From the NCBI GenBank assembly GCA_963519845.1, contig CAUQNX010000007.1, positions 99,097 to 163,096 on the forward strand: a DNA stretch of 64,000 nucleotides, written 5' to 3'. The notes under the pieces were generated by a model. That model was not told the DNA's origin. It searched no databases and saw nothing but the letters and a program-made list of their open reading frames with translations. A program made the position numbers and the translations under genes. Below, piece after piece: positions 16,951 to 25,212 of the stretch. The DNA comes from Moellerella sp963519845. GTDB taxonomy: Bacteria; Pseudomonadota; Gammaproteobacteria; Enterobacterales; Enterobacteriaceae. Numbering within the stretch: position 1 is the stretch's first letter; each line of letters opens with the position of its first letter.

Positions 16951-17868
16951 TTGGATAAGATTTTAGTAGATGAAGCCGTTGCTGAGCTGTGTACCATACA
17001 GGATATGTTGCGCTGGACAATGAGCCGCTTTAACGCCGCGGAACTTTTTTATGGTCACGGAACCGATAATGCTTGGGACGAAGCGTTACAGTTAGTGCTT
17101 CCTACGCTATCTCTACCCCTTGATATACCGGATTCGATGCTAGCCTCGCGCTTAACCACTTCAGAGCGTATTTGCCTTGTTGAGCGTGTACAACGCCGCA
17201 TCAATGAGCGTATGCCAGTGGCTTATTTAACTAACCGTTCTTGGTTCTGCGGGCATGAATTTTATGTTGATGAACGCGTATTGATCCCACGCTCGCCAAT
17301 TGGTGAACTGATTAACAATCATTTTACTGGATTGATTTCTCATGAGCCAGAGCTGATCCTCGATCTATGCACTGGCAGTGGTTGTATTGCGATTGCATGT
17401 GCTCATGAGTTCCCCTTGGCTGAAGTTGATGCTGCGGATATCTCAGGCGACGTCTTGGCAGTGACCGAGCTTAATATTGAAAATCATGGCTTAAGCCATA
17501 GAGTCACCCCAATTTGCTCAGATCTGTTTAACGATATGACCGAAGTTAAATATGATTTGATCGTCACTAATCCACCTTATGTGGATGACGAAGATATGAG
17601 CGACTTGCCCGAAGAGTTTCAGGTTGAGCCTGAATTAGCTCTTACGGCGGGTTATGATGGCTTGTTGCTGGTGCGCCGAATTCTGGCTGATGCGCCGCGC
17701 TTCTTGTCAGAAGAGGGCATTTTAGTTTGTGAAGTGGGCAACAGCATGGTGCACCTGATGGATCAATATCCACAAGTTCCTTTTATTTGGCTAGAATTTG
17801 AAAACGGTGGTGACGGCGTGTTTATGCTAACGCGTGAACAACTTGTTGAATATCATTCGTGTTTTTAA
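16951..17868 (+). CDS. prmB: PrmB, ribosomal protein uL3 glutamine methyltransferase
   Basis: SAM-dependent N5-glutamine methyltransferase acting on ribosomal protein L3. The 305-residue protein has the SAM loop LCTGSGCIAIA (about 142-152) and the catalytic TNPPYVDDEDMSDLP motif. The start is TTG, preceded by CCGGAG; the resulting N-terminus MDKILVDEAVAEL matches the E. coli family pattern, so a non-ATG start is well supported. It is followed by aroC, as in E. coli. Confidence 0.95.
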   Translation: MDKILVDEAVAELCTIQDMLRWTMSRFNAAELFYGHGTDNAWDEALQLVLPTLSLPLDIPDSMLASRLTTSERICLVERVQRRINERMPVAYLTNRSWFCGHEFYVDERVLIPRSPIGELINNHFTGLISHEPELILDLCTGSGCIAIACAHEFPLAEVDAADISGDVLAVTELNIENHGLSHRVTPICSDLFNDMTEVKYDLIVTNPPYVDDEDMSDLPEEFQVEPELALTAGYDGLLLVRRILADAPRFLSEEGILVCEVGNSMVHLMDQYPQVPFIWLEFENGGDGVFMLTREQLVEYHSCF

Positions 17869-17970
17869 TTGTAGATAAATAAATCTTCAGTTGAATTGTT
17901 GAGAAGAATGATCAATAAAATAACATCATAATAAAAAATTTTAACGCAAACATAATAGGAAAGATAAGGG

Positions 17971-19059
17971 ATGGCTGGAAATTCTATCGGGCAACTGTTC
18001 CGGGTCACAACGTTTGGTGAGTCTCATGGTATTGCACTGGGTTGTATTGTTGATGGTGTTCCGCCGGGATTGCCATTAACTGAAGCCGATTTGCAAATTG
18101 ATCTCGATCGCCGCCGCCCTGGTACTTCTCGTTATACCACTCAGCGACGCGAGCCTGATCAAGTTAAAATTCTCTCAGGTGTATTTGAAGGGGTGACAAC
18201 AGGCACCAGTATTGGATTATTGATTGAAAATACCGATCAACGCTCACAAGACTATAGTGCCATAAAGGATGTGTTCCGCCCCGGACATGCTGATTATACC
18301 TATGAACAAAAATATGGTTTACGCGATTATCGTGGTGGTGGCCGCTCTTCGGCGCGTGAAACTGCCATGCGGGTTGCTGCGGGCGCCATCGCTAAAAAAT
18401 ACCTAAAAGAAAAATTAGGTATTGAGGTCCGTGGTTGCTTAACTCAGATGGGTGATGTGCAATGTGATCTCAAAGATTGGTCAATCGTGAATGATAATCC
18501 CTTCTTTTGTCCCGATCCCACCAAGTTGGATGCCCTTGATGAGTTGCTGCGAGGCTTGAAAAAAGAGGGCAACTCCATTGGGGCAAAAATCACCGTCGTG
18601 GCTGAAAATGTGCCCGCTGGATTAGGTGAGCCAGTTTTTGATCGTTTAGATGCCGATATTGCCCATGCTATGATGAGTATTAATGCGGTGAAGGGCGTGG
18701 AAATTGGCGACGGTTTTGGTGTGGTTGCGCTAAAAGGCAGCGAAAATCGTGACGAACTGACGACCCAAGGATTTACCAGTAATCATGCCGGTGGAATTTT
18801 AGGTGGTATCAGTAGTGGTCAGCCTATTGTTGCTCATATCGCCTTAAAACCGACGTCAAGTATTACAGTGCCCGGCCGTACGCTTAATCGCGGAGGTGAA
18901 GAGGTGGATATGATCACCAAGGGACGTCATGATCCTTGTGTCGGTATCCGCGCGGTGCCTATTGCTGAAGCCATGATGGCGATTGTGTTGCTCGATCATC
19001 TATTGCGCCACCGTGGGCAATGCGCTGATGTTATCCCTTCCGTCCCCACCATTACCTAG
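17971..19059 (+). CDS. aroC: AroC, chorismate synthase
   Basis: Converts EPSP to chorismate with reduced FMN, the last step of the shikimate pathway. The 362-residue protein shows the family signatures GESHG, IDLDRRRPGTSRYTTQRREPD, the YRGGGRSSARETAMRVAAGA block, and near the C-terminus GRHDPCVGIRAVPIAEAMMAIVL. A stem-loop follows at 19066-19090. Confidence 0.97.
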   Translation: MAGNSIGQLFRVTTFGESHGIALGCIVDGVPPGLPLTEADLQIDLDRRRPGTSRYTTQRREPDQVKILSGVFEGVTTGTSIGLLIENTDQRSQDYSAIKDVFRPGHADYTYEQKYGLRDYRGGGRSSARETAMRVAAGAIAKKYLKEKLGIEVRGCLTQMGDVQCDLKDWSIVNDNPFFCPDPTKLDALDELLRGLKKEGNSIGAKITVVAENVPAGLGEPVFDRLDADIAHAMMSINAVKGVEIGDGFGVVALKGSENRDELTTQGFTSNHAGGILGGISSGQPIVAHIALKPTSSITVPGRTLNRGGEEVDMITKGRHDPCVGIRAVPIAEAMMAIVLLDHLLRHRGQCADVIPSVPTIT

Positions 19060-19065
19060 TTATCA

Positions 19066-19090
19066 TTGACCCGTCTTTTTGGCGGGTCAA
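19066..19090 (+). terminator. Hairpin after aroC
   Basis: TTGACCCG / CGGGTCAA stem of 8 bp with a T-rich loop of nine, followed by TTGCATT. The U-tract is weak; it probably acts as a terminator. Confidence 0.55.
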
Positions 19091-19184
19091 TTGCATTATA
19101 AGCTAATTTTTACCGTTCGACAAAATAGCGCCGACAAATCAAACCGACTATAAATCACCACACTGTTTTCTATTTGGATAAAAT

Positions 19185-19985
19185 ATGGATTGGCTAATTG
19201 CTGCGCCAGAAATGTATGCATTACTCTTCTTTGTTGGGCTACTTGCTGGATTTATCGATGCTATTGCGGGAGGCGGCGGCTTATTGACGATTCCTGCGCT
19301 GCTTTCCGTTGGCATCACCCCCGTTGAAGCATTAGCAACCAACAAGTTACAAGCTGTTGGTGGATCTTTTTCAGCTAGCTACTATTTTGTGCGGCGGCGC
19401 GCGGTTAATCTTAAAGATCTGGTATTCCCCTTTATTATGACCCTAGTGGGTGCAATGTTAGGTGCAATCGTTATTCAGATGATTAATACCGACTTCTTGC
19501 GCCAGCTATTACCTATTATGGTTATTTTTGTCGGTCTCTATTTTTTATTATCGCCAGCTATTGGCGCGGAAGATCGTCAACAACGTATGACGACACCCAC
19601 ATTTGGTTTAATTTTTGGTACCACAATCGGCTTTTATGATGGCGCTTTCGGACCGGGAACCGGCTCTTTCTTCGCTTTAGCCTATGTAATGGCTTTAGGA
19701 TTTAACTTAGCTAAGGGAACCGCTCACGCCAAAGTCCTTAATTTTGCCTCAAATTTCGGCTCTTTAGTGTTTTTTATTGTCGGAGGTCATGTGCTTTGGA
19801 GCTTAGGATTTGCTATGCTTGCAGGCCAAATGATCGGCGCGCGTTTAGGCGCACGTTTGGTATTAACCAAAGGGCAAAAACTCATACGTCCAATGATTGT
19901 CATAATTTCATTGCTAATGAGTATTAAATTATTAATCGACAGCCATGGTGATAAGATCCACGCGTGGGTATCTTCACTGTTTTAA
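19185..19985 (+). CDS. yfcA: YfcA, TSUP-family inner-membrane protein
   Basis: 266 residues, about eight membrane helices in two repeats of the TauE/SafE (TSUP) family. The GFIDAIAGGGGLLTIPALL motif near residue 20-40 and the second-repeat GFYDGAFGPGTGSFF are typical. Family members export or import sulfite, sulfoacetate or related organic anions; the substrate of YfcA is not established. It is followed 17 bases later by epmC. Confidence 0.9.
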   Translation: MDWLIAAPEMYALLFFVGLLAGFIDAIAGGGGLLTIPALLSVGITPVEALATNKLQAVGGSFSASYYFVRRRAVNLKDLVFPFIMTLVGAMLGAIVIQMINTDFLRQLLPIMVIFVGLYFLLSPAIGAEDRQQRMTTPTFGLIFGTTIGFYDGAFGPGTGSFFALAYVMALGFNLAKGTAHAKVLNFASNFGSLVFFIVGGHVLWSLGFAMLAGQMIGARLGARLVLTKGQKLIRPMIVIISLLMSIKLLIDSHGDKIHAWVSSLF

Positions 19986-20002
19986 GATGACCTAAAAATA
20001 AT

Positions 20003-20551
20003 ATGATTGAACATAATTATCAGCAGTTAATTGATATTTTTGATGAATGTTTTGGTGAGACTTACAATACCAAATTGGTTAAAGGTGATGATGAGCCTAT
20101 CTATTTACCTGCCGATGCCGACATCCCTTATAACCGTATTGTTTTTGCCCATGGCTTTTATGCCAGCGCATTACATGAAATTTCACACTGGTGTATTGCC
20201 GGTGAAGAGCGGCGTAAATTAGTTGATTTTGGTTATTGGTATTGCCCTGATGGCCGTGATCAGCAGACGCAAAGTGATTTTGAACGGGTTGAAATCAAAC
20301 CCCAAGCTTTTGATTGGCTATTTTGTGTTGCTGCCGGATTTCCCTTTAATGTCAGTTGCGATAATTTAGAAGGCGATTGCGAACCTGATCGCATAAGTTT
20401 CCAGCGTAAAGTCCACGCTCAGGTGATGGACTACCTGGAAATGGGGATACCATCGCGGCCATTAAAGTTTATTAATCACTTGTGTGCATTCTATCAAACA
20501 CCACTTTTAACGGCCGAAGCTTTCCCTTATCCCGAAAATCCTTTAATCTGA
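20003..20551 (+). CDS. epmC: EpmC, elongation factor P hydroxylase
   Basis: EpmC (YfcM) hydroxylates the lysylated lysine of EF-P, the last step after EpmA and EpmB. The 182-residue protein carries the metal-binding HEISHW motif near residue 56 in an ALHEISHWCIAG context and the GYWYCPDGRD segment typical of the family. EF-P and EpmA/B are outside this window. It is probably co-transcribed with yfcA and yfcL. Confidence 0.93.
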   Translation: MIEHNYQQLIDIFDECFGETYNTKLVKGDDEPIYLPADADIPYNRIVFAHGFYASALHEISHWCIAGEERRKLVDFGYWYCPDGRDQQTQSDFERVEIKPQAFDWLFCVAAGFPFNVSCDNLEGDCEPDRISFQRKVHAQVMDYLEMGIPSRPLKFINHLCAFYQTPLLTAEAFPYPENPLI

Positions 20552-20594
20552 TTGGCAAAATGGTCATATCGATAATTAAAGTAAGGATTTAAGC

Positions 20595-20876
20595 ATGTTG
20601 GTGGATTTTGAAACTCGCATTTTGGCACAGATTGACGATAGAGTTGAGCATGGTAGTGATGACGAACTCTTTGCTGGCGGTTATTTGCGTGGCCATCTAA
20701 CCTTGGCCGTTGCCGAGTTAGAAGAAGAGGGCGAAAGCAGCGCCGAAGCACTCTATCTGCGAGTTGAAGAGAGTATCCAAAAAGCAATTAAAGCTGGTGA
20801 GCTAGCGCCCCCTGATCAAATTCTGGTGCTGGATACATGGAAAAAATTGCTTGATAACGTTAGAAATCTGGCTTAA
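20595..20876 (+). CDS. yfcL: YfcL family protein
   Basis: 93-residue acidic, helical protein matching YfcL of E. coli in size and position. Conserved-looking segments are DDELFAGGYLRGHLTLAVAELE and the C-terminal DQILVLDTWKKLL. No function is established. A TAAGGAT ribosome binding site precedes the ATG. Confidence 0.88.
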   Translation: MLVDFETRILAQIDDRVEHGSDDELFAGGYLRGHLTLAVAELEEEGESSAEALYLRVEESIQKAIKAGELAPPDQILVLDTWKKLLDNVRNLA

Positions 20877-20904
20877 TTGCCCTATTCTAGGCACTAGATT
20901 TTGC

Positions 20905-20991
20905 ATGCGAAAAGCTGTCCAATAGAAGCTAAGGTTTAAAATCGCGAGGGGAGTTGCCCCTCACTGCTTTTTTAGCCCTAGCTTTTCGCAT
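20905..20991 (+). ncRNA. Strongly structured intergenic element (terminator or small RNA)
   Basis: A 12-bp outer stem (ATGCGAAAAGCT at 20905-20916 with AGCTTTTCGCAT at 20980-20991) encloses a 6-bp GC-rich hairpin (GAGGGG / CCCCTC, 20946-20962), followed by ACTGCTTTTTTA. The inner part alone looks like an intrinsic terminator for yfcL. An extra AAGCT copy at 20926-20930 could pair alternatively with the 3' arm. Whether the whole is an RNA, a mobile palindrome or only a terminator is unknown. Confidence 0.45.
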
Positions 20992-21061
20992 CATAGAGCA
21001 CAAATCATCCCTTTAAATCCCTATAAACTCTGCAAAATACCCAACTCTTTATAAGGCCTAT

Positions 21062-21580
21062 ATGAGCTATCAAATCCGTCTTGCTCGACCGGAAGAGACG
21101 CAACAATTGATTGATATTGAACGTTCAGCTGCGCAACTATTTGGTGAAATCCCACAATATGCTTGGTTGGCAACGGCTGAGGTGCAATCAGCGGAAACAC
21201 ATTTGCGCTTTATTTCACAGGGCTACTCTTGGGTGGCGGTTAATGCGGAGGATCATCCCATTGGCTTTATCAATGTAGAGCCGTTAGCTCTAGGTTTACA
21301 TATTGGTGAACTCTCAGTACATCAGCAGTGGCAGCGTCAAGGCGTCGGTCGTTTGTTGATCATGCAGGTGCTGGGTTATGCGTTAAAAAATCACTATGCC
21401 GAAGTTACATTAACCACATTTCGCCAGATATCTTGGAATGCGCCTTATTATCAGCGCTTTGGCTTTGAAATATTGACACCCGCCGAGTTATCACCCGCAT
21501 TGTTAGCTCTACATCAAAAAGAGATTCAAATGGGCTTTAGTGCAGAGTGCCGTTGCGTGATGAGGCTAAAGGTTATCTAG
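21062..21580 (+). CDS. GNAT-family N-acetyltransferase
   Basis: 172 residues with the GNAT fold order: RLARPEETQQLIDIE at the start, the central GELSVHQQWQRQGVGRLLI acetyl-CoA loop (Q/R-x-x-G-x-G), and NAPYYQRFGFEIL near the end. Acetyl acceptor unknown. It lies between yfcL and mnmC, converges on mnmC with one base between, and has no counterpart at this place in E. coli K-12. The preceding structured element isolates it from yfcL. Confidence 0.85.
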   Translation: MSYQIRLARPEETQQLIDIERSAAQLFGEIPQYAWLATAEVQSAETHLRFISQGYSWVAVNAEDHPIGFINVEPLALGLHIGELSVHQQWQRQGVGRLLIMQVLGYALKNHYAEVTLTTFRQISWNAPYYQRFGFEILTPAELSPALLALHQKEIQMGFSAECRCVMRLKVI

Positions 21581-21581
21581 A

Positions 21582-23642
21582 TTACGGCTGGCGTTTGCCA
21601 ATATCTTTGTTGTAACTCACTTTGACTTTCCGCCCGAGTATCAGCCTTCTAACCCAAAAGCGATTTGGATTTAAACTCGCCAAAATATTATCGTCTAGGG
21701 GTAATACTTCACCAAAAATCTGTGCTGCCAACAACTCACTACATAAAGGCGCTGAGCATAGGCCTCTAAAGCCAAGCGCACCAATAATAAACAGATTAGG
21801 CCAAACAGGGGCATCAGTAATCGGCTGCTGTTGAGCAATCTGGGTGGAAACTTGCGCGTACTCTGCCATCAGACGGTTAAAATCGGGCACATTTCCCACA
21901 ATAGGAAGATGATCACGAATGGCACAGCGAACCCCTTGGCGAGCCTGTTTACCTGAGAGATCTATTTCATTTGCCCATGCAATATCTGGCAAACAATTGA
22001 GCAAGCGCTGTTTATTCTGTTGCTGCTCTTGTTCGCTATATTCAATATCAATATTATCACGTTGAAAACTCGCGCCAATGCAGTGCTGCTGATTAGCATT
22101 CGCCGGGATAAGGTAGCCGTCATAGCAGATAACGCTCTTGAGCTTAGCTAAATTTGGCGTAGAGGGAGTATGGCTCACTTGCCCTCTAACGGCGGTAATA
22201 GGCAGTGTCTCGGTTTGATCAAATTGAGAAAGTAAATGTCCATTGGCGATCACCACAACTTTATGTTGTTGTTTCTGCTGACCTGTGGCCGTTTGTATCT
22301 GTAATTGCCACCCTGAGTCTATTGGCCTTATGGTTTGAACTTGATGTTCAAAATAAACATTAACTCCTTGCTCGATAAGATAGGCAAGTAAGTTTTGGCA
22401 AAGCTGCGCAGGGCTGAGCCAGCCACCTAGGGCATAGTGAATACCATCATGATTAACATCCAGCCCACAAATACTTTCAAGCTGTTGTCGATTGCGTGAC
22501 TGAACCATCTGTTCTGGCCAAGGGCGATTTAAAATGGCGGAAATTTTCTTTTGGCTAAGCTCATCATAGGCAACTTGTGTTACTCCACACCAATTATGAT
22601 CAAACGCTAATCCTTGGTGCGCTAGCTGATCATAGAAACGGCGAGCGAAAGGAAAGGCGCTAATAAAAAATTGTTCGAGCTCATCATCGAGGCCGTTAAA
22701 CAGCGGGTATAACACGCCTTGCAGATTGCCAGAGGCATTTTGTGCAATCTGTTTATCTTGGCAATATAGCGTGACTTTAGCACCCCGTTGCAATAATGAG
22801 AAAGCGGTAGTTAAACTGGCAATACCGCCGCCGATAATCGCGATATCCTCGGTGGAAGAGGCCGCCGATCGCTTATACCAAGGATTCGGCAATACTCTTT
22901 CAGTTGCGGGTAAATATCCTGTTAACATTTCGCGCTTACGCCCAAAGCCCTTTATTTTTTTTAGGCAAAATCCTGCATTTTGTAAACCCCGTTTGACAAA
23001 GCCCGCAGAAGTAAAGGTAGAAAAAGTTCCATTCTCACGTACTGTTTTCGCCATTGTAGTGAACAGCTGTTCGCTCCACATCTCTTGATTTTTTGCAGGG
23101 GCAAAACCATCTAAAAACCAACTGTCTATGCTATTGAAATAGTTAGCTTTTAAATCAGGTAATAGCCTGTTTAAGTCGCCTAACCAGAGATCGAGGATCA
23201 GAGCACCATTCTCCAATATAATACGGTGATTTCCGGCTAAAGGGAGTGGCCACTGAGCACAAAGTTGCTGTGATAAGTGTGCTAATTCAGGCCAGCGGCG
23301 ATGCGCAGCCTGCAAATCATCAACCTGCAAGGGAAACTTTTCGAAACTGATAAAATGTAGTTGGCTTAATTTTGCAACGGGTGAATTTTGGCGAAATTGT
23401 TGAAAGGATTGCCAGAGAGTAAGGAAGTTTAATCCAGTACCAAAGCCGGTTTCAGCGATAACACACTGGTTTCTCTGGTGTGTTGAAAATCGGGCTGGAA
23501 AGCCATTTCCAGCTAAAAATACATATCGTGTCTCTTCAAGGCCATCTTGATTTGAAAAGTACACATCATCAAATTGTTCAGAAATGGGTGTGCCTTCCTC
23601 ATTCCAACTTAAGCGCGCGCTCTGGATAGCGGTTTTATTCAC
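21582..23642 (-). CDS. mnmC: MnmC, bifunctional tRNA wobble-uridine enzyme
   Basis: Two-domain enzyme finishing mnm5s2U at the tRNA wobble position. The N-terminal methyltransferase domain (about 1-240) has FDDVYFS, ETGFGTGLNFLTLWQ and DSWFLDGFAPAKN; the C-terminal FAD oxidase (about 265-686) starts with IAIIGGGIASLTTAFSL and ends with GALGFRGLCSAPLCSELLA. The start is a GTG, giving an N-terminus similar to E. coli MnmC; there is no better ATG. Confidence 0.95.
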   Translation of the reverse strand: MNKTAIQSARLSWNEEGTPISEQFDDVYFSNQDGLEETRYVFLAGNGFPARFSTHQRNQCVIAETGFGTGLNFLTLWQSFQQFRQNSPVAKLSQLHFISFEKFPLQVDDLQAAHRRWPELAHLSQQLCAQWPLPLAGNHRIILENGALILDLWLGDLNRLLPDLKANYFNSIDSWFLDGFAPAKNQEMWSEQLFTTMAKTVRENGTFSTFTSAGFVKRGLQNAGFCLKKIKGFGRKREMLTGYLPATERVLPNPWYKRSAASSTEDIAIIGGGIASLTTAFSLLQRGAKVTLYCQDKQIAQNASGNLQGVLYPLFNGLDDELEQFFISAFPFARRFYDQLAHQGLAFDHNWCGVTQVAYDELSQKKISAILNRPWPEQMVQSRNRQQLESICGLDVNHDGIHYALGGWLSPAQLCQNLLAYLIEQGVNVYFEHQVQTIRPIDSGWQLQIQTATGQQKQQHKVVVIANGHLLSQFDQTETLPITAVRGQVSHTPSTPNLAKLKSVICYDGYLIPANANQQHCIGASFQRDNIDIEYSEQEQQQNKQRLLNCLPDIAWANEIDLSGKQARQGVRCAIRDHLPIVGNVPDFNRLMAEYAQVSTQIAQQQPITDAPVWPNLFIIGALGFRGLCSAPLCSELLAAQIFGEVLPLDDNILASLNPNRFWVRRLILGRKVKVSYNKDIGKRQP

Positions 23643-23756
23643 AACAATGCCTGTAATAATTAGATCAATAGTTAAATTTTATCTGGCTTGATGCTCTGGT
23701 GCCAGCGGTATAATTAAAATCTTTTGTGGCATAGAGCAAAAAAATACATATATTTA

Positions 23757-23773
23757 CCCTGATCGGACTTGTT
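23757..23773 (+). promoter_or_regulatory. FadR site before fabB
   Basis: CCCTGATCGGACTTGTT matches the activating FadR site of E. coli fabA/fabB (AACTGATCGGACTTGTT as I recall it) at 15 of 17 positions. It lies about 72-88 bases upstream of the fabB ATG, where FadR activates transcription of unsaturated fatty acid genes. Confidence 0.82.
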
Positions 23774-23774
23774 C

Positions 23775-23792
23775 AGCGTACAACTGTAAGCT
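23775..23792 (+). promoter_or_regulatory. FabR site before fabB
   Basis: AGCGTACAACTGTAAGCT is an 18-bp near-palindrome (7 of 8 positions per arm) of the FabR type. It directly follows the FadR site, the same side-by-side arrangement known at E. coli fabA and fabB. FabR would repress in response to unsaturated acyl thioesters. Confidence 0.8.
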
Positions 23793-23844
23793 AAAGTGGC
23801 AGCTAGTAATCCCGTAAACTATTAAAAAAGACATGAGGTAATGA

Positions 23845-25068
23845 ATGAAGCGTGCAGTCATCACTGGCTTGGGTATTGTTTCCAGTATTGGTAATAACCA
23901 GGAAGAAGTACTAGCTTCTCTGAAGGAAGGTCGTTCCGGGATAACTTTCTCAGAAGAATTCGAAGCGAAGGGTATGCGTAGCCATGTCTGGGGCGATGTT
24001 AAACTGGCCCCAGATACAGCAATAAATACCATTGGTCGCAAAATCCTTCGTTTTATGAGTGATTGTTCAATTTATGCTTATTTAGCAATGAATGAAGCCA
24101 TTAAAGATTCAGGTTTAGCAGACGATCAGGTTTCTAATATACGCACAGGCTTAGTTGTGGGATCAGGTGGTGGTTCACCGCGCAATCAAGTGGCTGGCTC
24201 TGACGGTATGAGAAAAAAAGGTTTACGTGGCGTAGGCCCTTATATGGTAACGCGCGCAATGGCGTCCGGTGTTTCTGCCTGCTTAGCGACTCCGTTTAAA
24301 ATTAAAGGGGTTAACTATTCAATTAGTTCAGCTTGTTCAACCTCTGCACACTGTATTGGTCATGCGCTAGAACTGATCCAACTTGGCAAGCAAGATATTA
24401 TTTTTGCTGGCGGCGGCGAAGAGCTAAGCTGGGAAATGAGCTGTGAGTTTGACGCTATGGGCGCATTATCAACTAAATATAATGCGACTCCAGAAAAAGC
24501 CTCACGTACTTATGATCAAAATCGTGACGGTTTTGTTATCGCGGGTGGCGGTGGTATGGTGGTTGTCGAAGAGTTAGAGCACGCATTAGCTCGTGGCGCA
24601 CATATCTACGGCGAAATTGTCGGTTATGGTGCAACATCCGATGGCGCAGATATGGTCTCACCATCAGGTGAAGGCGCTGTACGTTGCATGAAAATGGCGA
24701 TGGAAGGTATCGAAGGTGGTATTGATTACATCAATACACACGGTACTTCTACTCCAGTAGGTGATACTAAAGAGCTAGAAGCGATCATAGAAGTCTTTGG
24801 CGATCACTCACCAGCGATTTCAGCAACGAAAGCAATGACGGGTCACTCACTGGGTGCGGCAGGTGTTCATGAAGCTATTTATAGCTTATTAATGCTGAAA
24901 CATGGATTTATCGCACCTAGCATTAATATTGATGATCTTGATGAAAAAGCTGGCACACTGGATATTATTACTGAACCAACGACGCGTGAGTTGAACACAG
25001 TAATGTCGAATAGCTTTGGTTTCGGTGGTACTAATGCCACACTAGTAATGAGCAAATATAAAAAATAA
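23845..25068 (+). CDS. fabB: FabB, beta-ketoacyl-ACP synthase I
   Basis: Elongating condensing enzyme needed for unsaturated fatty acids. The 407-residue protein has the nucleophile C164 in SISSACSTSAH, the two histidines in NTHGTSTPVGD and KAMTGHSLGAAG, and the C-terminal NSFGFGGTNATLVM. TGAGGTAA precedes the ATG. FadR and FabR-type sites lie upstream and a strong terminator downstream. Confidence 0.97.
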   Translation: MKRAVITGLGIVSSIGNNQEEVLASLKEGRSGITFSEEFEAKGMRSHVWGDVKLAPDTAINTIGRKILRFMSDCSIYAYLAMNEAIKDSGLADDQVSNIRTGLVVGSGGGSPRNQVAGSDGMRKKGLRGVGPYMVTRAMASGVSACLATPFKIKGVNYSISSACSTSAHCIGHALELIQLGKQDIIFAGGGEELSWEMSCEFDAMGALSTKYNATPEKASRTYDQNRDGFVIAGGGGMVVVEELEHALARGAHIYGEIVGYGATSDGADMVSPSGEGAVRCMKMAMEGIEGGIDYINTHGTSTPVGDTKELEAIIEVFGDHSPAISATKAMTGHSLGAAGVHEAIYSLLMLKHGFIAPSINIDDLDEKAGTLDIITEPTTRELNTVMSNSFGFGGTNATLVMSKYKK

Positions 25069-25100
25069 TTTGCACTAGCTTTATTCATTGTCTTTCTAAT

Positions 25101-25143
25101 AAATCCCCACATTGATAATATCTGTGTGGGGATTTATTTTTTT
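25101..25143 (+). terminator. Intrinsic terminator after fabB
   Basis: Perfect 11-bp stem AAATCCCCACA / TGTGGGGATTT, followed by ATTTTTTTG. Confidence 0.92.
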
Positions 25144-25156
25144 GTGCATAAGAACG

Positions 25157-25190
25157 TAAAAAACCTCGAGAGTGAGAGTCCCAAGGTTTT
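25157..25190 (-). terminator. Terminator of the tctCBA operon
   Basis: On the minus strand, AAAACCT pairs with AGGTTTT (7 bp) and the T-run continues through TTTTTTACG. It lies 23 bases after the tctA stop and opposite the fabB terminator. Confidence 0.6.
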
Positions 25191-25212
25191 GGTTGTTGAC
25201 CATTTTTCTTGT

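Noticed and set aside
21622..23088. Plus-strand open frames opposite mnmC
   Set aside because: They have no ribosome binding sites and do not resemble proteins; they are shadows of the mnmC coding strand. The same holds for similar frames opposite pta, ackA, tctA and fadL.
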